Positions 63,830-64,000 of a DNA stretch of 64,000 nt are shown piece by piece. The first letter of the stretch is position 1. Every line of letters begins with the position of its first letter. Where the stretch lies: contig NZ_JNYY01000010.1 in assembly GCF_000716785.1 (NCBI RefSeq), positions 186,001 to 250,000 of the forward strand. Direction: 5' to 3'. This DNA is from Amycolatopsis vancoresmycina (GTDB lineage: Bacteria; Actinomycetota; Actinomycetes; Mycobacteriales; Pseudonocardiaceae). The position numbers were made by a program, and so were the translations under genes. A model generated the notes under the pieces. The model saw only the letters and a program-made list of their open reading frames with translations, did not search any database and had not been told where the DNA came from.

Positions 63830-64000
63830 TTACGCCGACGGCACCCGCAGCAGCAGGGCGTCGCCCTGGCCGCCGCCACCGCAGAGGGCGGCCGCGCCGA
63901 GCCCGCCGCCGCGGCGGCGCAGCTCGTGGATCAGGTGCACGGCGAGTCGCGCGCCGGAGGCGCCGATCGGGTGGCCGAGGGCGATGGCGCCGCCGTTGAC
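63830..64000 (-). CDS. Acetyl-CoA C-acetyltransferase (thiolase), C-terminal end only
   Basis: 56 residues are visible; the rest lies beyond base 64000. VNGGAIALGHPIGASGARL contains the catalytic histidine and ALCGGGGQGDALLL the catalytic cysteine, the two closing motifs of thiolases. It condenses or cleaves acetoacetyl-CoA. Upstream of and adjoining meaB, a pairing often seen in actinobacteria. Confidence 0.93.
   Translation of the reverse strand, partial: VNGGAIALGHPIGASGARLAVHLIHELRRRGGGLGAAALCGGGGQGDALLLRVPSA

Overview
The window is a gene-dense stretch of high-GC actinobacterial chromosome. The GC-rich codon use, frequent GTG starts, a mycothiol-dependent-type enzyme, an F420-type LLM oxidoreductase, an XRE-DUF5753/DUF397 (WhiJ-like) set, RamB-type control of the glyoxylate shunt and a DasR-like chitinase promoter all point to a mycelial actinomycete. 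Pseudonocardiaceae such as Amycolatopsis is my best guess from style; the species cannot be fixed from sequence reading. I saw no rRNA, tRNA, CRISPR array, insertion sequence or prophage. Both ends cut genes: an S8 protease loses its start at base 1, and a thiolase is cut at base 64000.

Layout. 1-9.3 kb: secreted subtilase, malate synthase (aceB), isocitrate lyase (aceA), the divergent RamB-type regulator, and a SigE-type sigma factor translationally coupled to a membrane protein. 9.3-18.3 kb: threonine deaminase plus a NADAR protein, a hexapeptide acyltransferase, a nucleoside hydrolase coupled to a membrane-anchored NlpC/P60 protein, a rifampin-monooxygenase-like flavoenzyme preceded by a 17-codon upstream ORF, an aldo/keto reductase and an MFS exporter. 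18.4-24.6 kb: mycothiol-type isomerase, PadR regulator with a second flavin monooxygenase, GNAT, a GntR-TetR fusion regulator divergent from a DUF2306 membrane protein, and a secreted GH18 chitinase behind tandem DasR-like boxes. 24.6-30.4 kb: a leftward run holding LysR, DUF427, acid phosphatase, two methyltransferases, enoyl-CoA hydratase and an ABC ATPase. 30.6-41.2 kb: a cysteine-rich-type leader peptide with cysteine dioxygenase and rhodanese, LLM oxidoreductase, the WhiJ-like set, glucan phosphorylase, zinc metallopeptidase, CnoX-like thioredoxin/TPR protein, thiamine-binding protein, MarR and DUF3817.

41.4-52.2 kb is the most coherent system: two secreted GH92 alpha-mannosidases read leftward, and a LacI regulator, mannose-6-phosphate isomerase and one complete CUT2-type sugar ABC transporter read rightward. 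The palindrome GACAACGTTGTC sits at the lacI start, a degenerate copy sits in front of the GH92 operon, and a second perfect copy lies inside the isomerase gene. The simplest reading is an alpha-mannan/mannose utilisation regulon; no mannose kinase is encoded here.

52.3-59.0 kb: a class III nucleotide-cyclase-like protein, then a LytS-type kinase and LytTR response regulator running with two small-membrane-protein/SSS-symporter pairs, the second being ActP/DUF485. Together with aceA, aceB, ramB, meaB, enoyl-CoA hydratase and thiolase, acetate/short-acid use is a recurring theme. 59.0-64.0 kb: PEP-mutase-family protein coupled to an AhpD-like protein, divergent MocR regulator, a 21-bp tandem repeat block, a secreted cyclophilin, the MeaB GTPase and the thiolase end.
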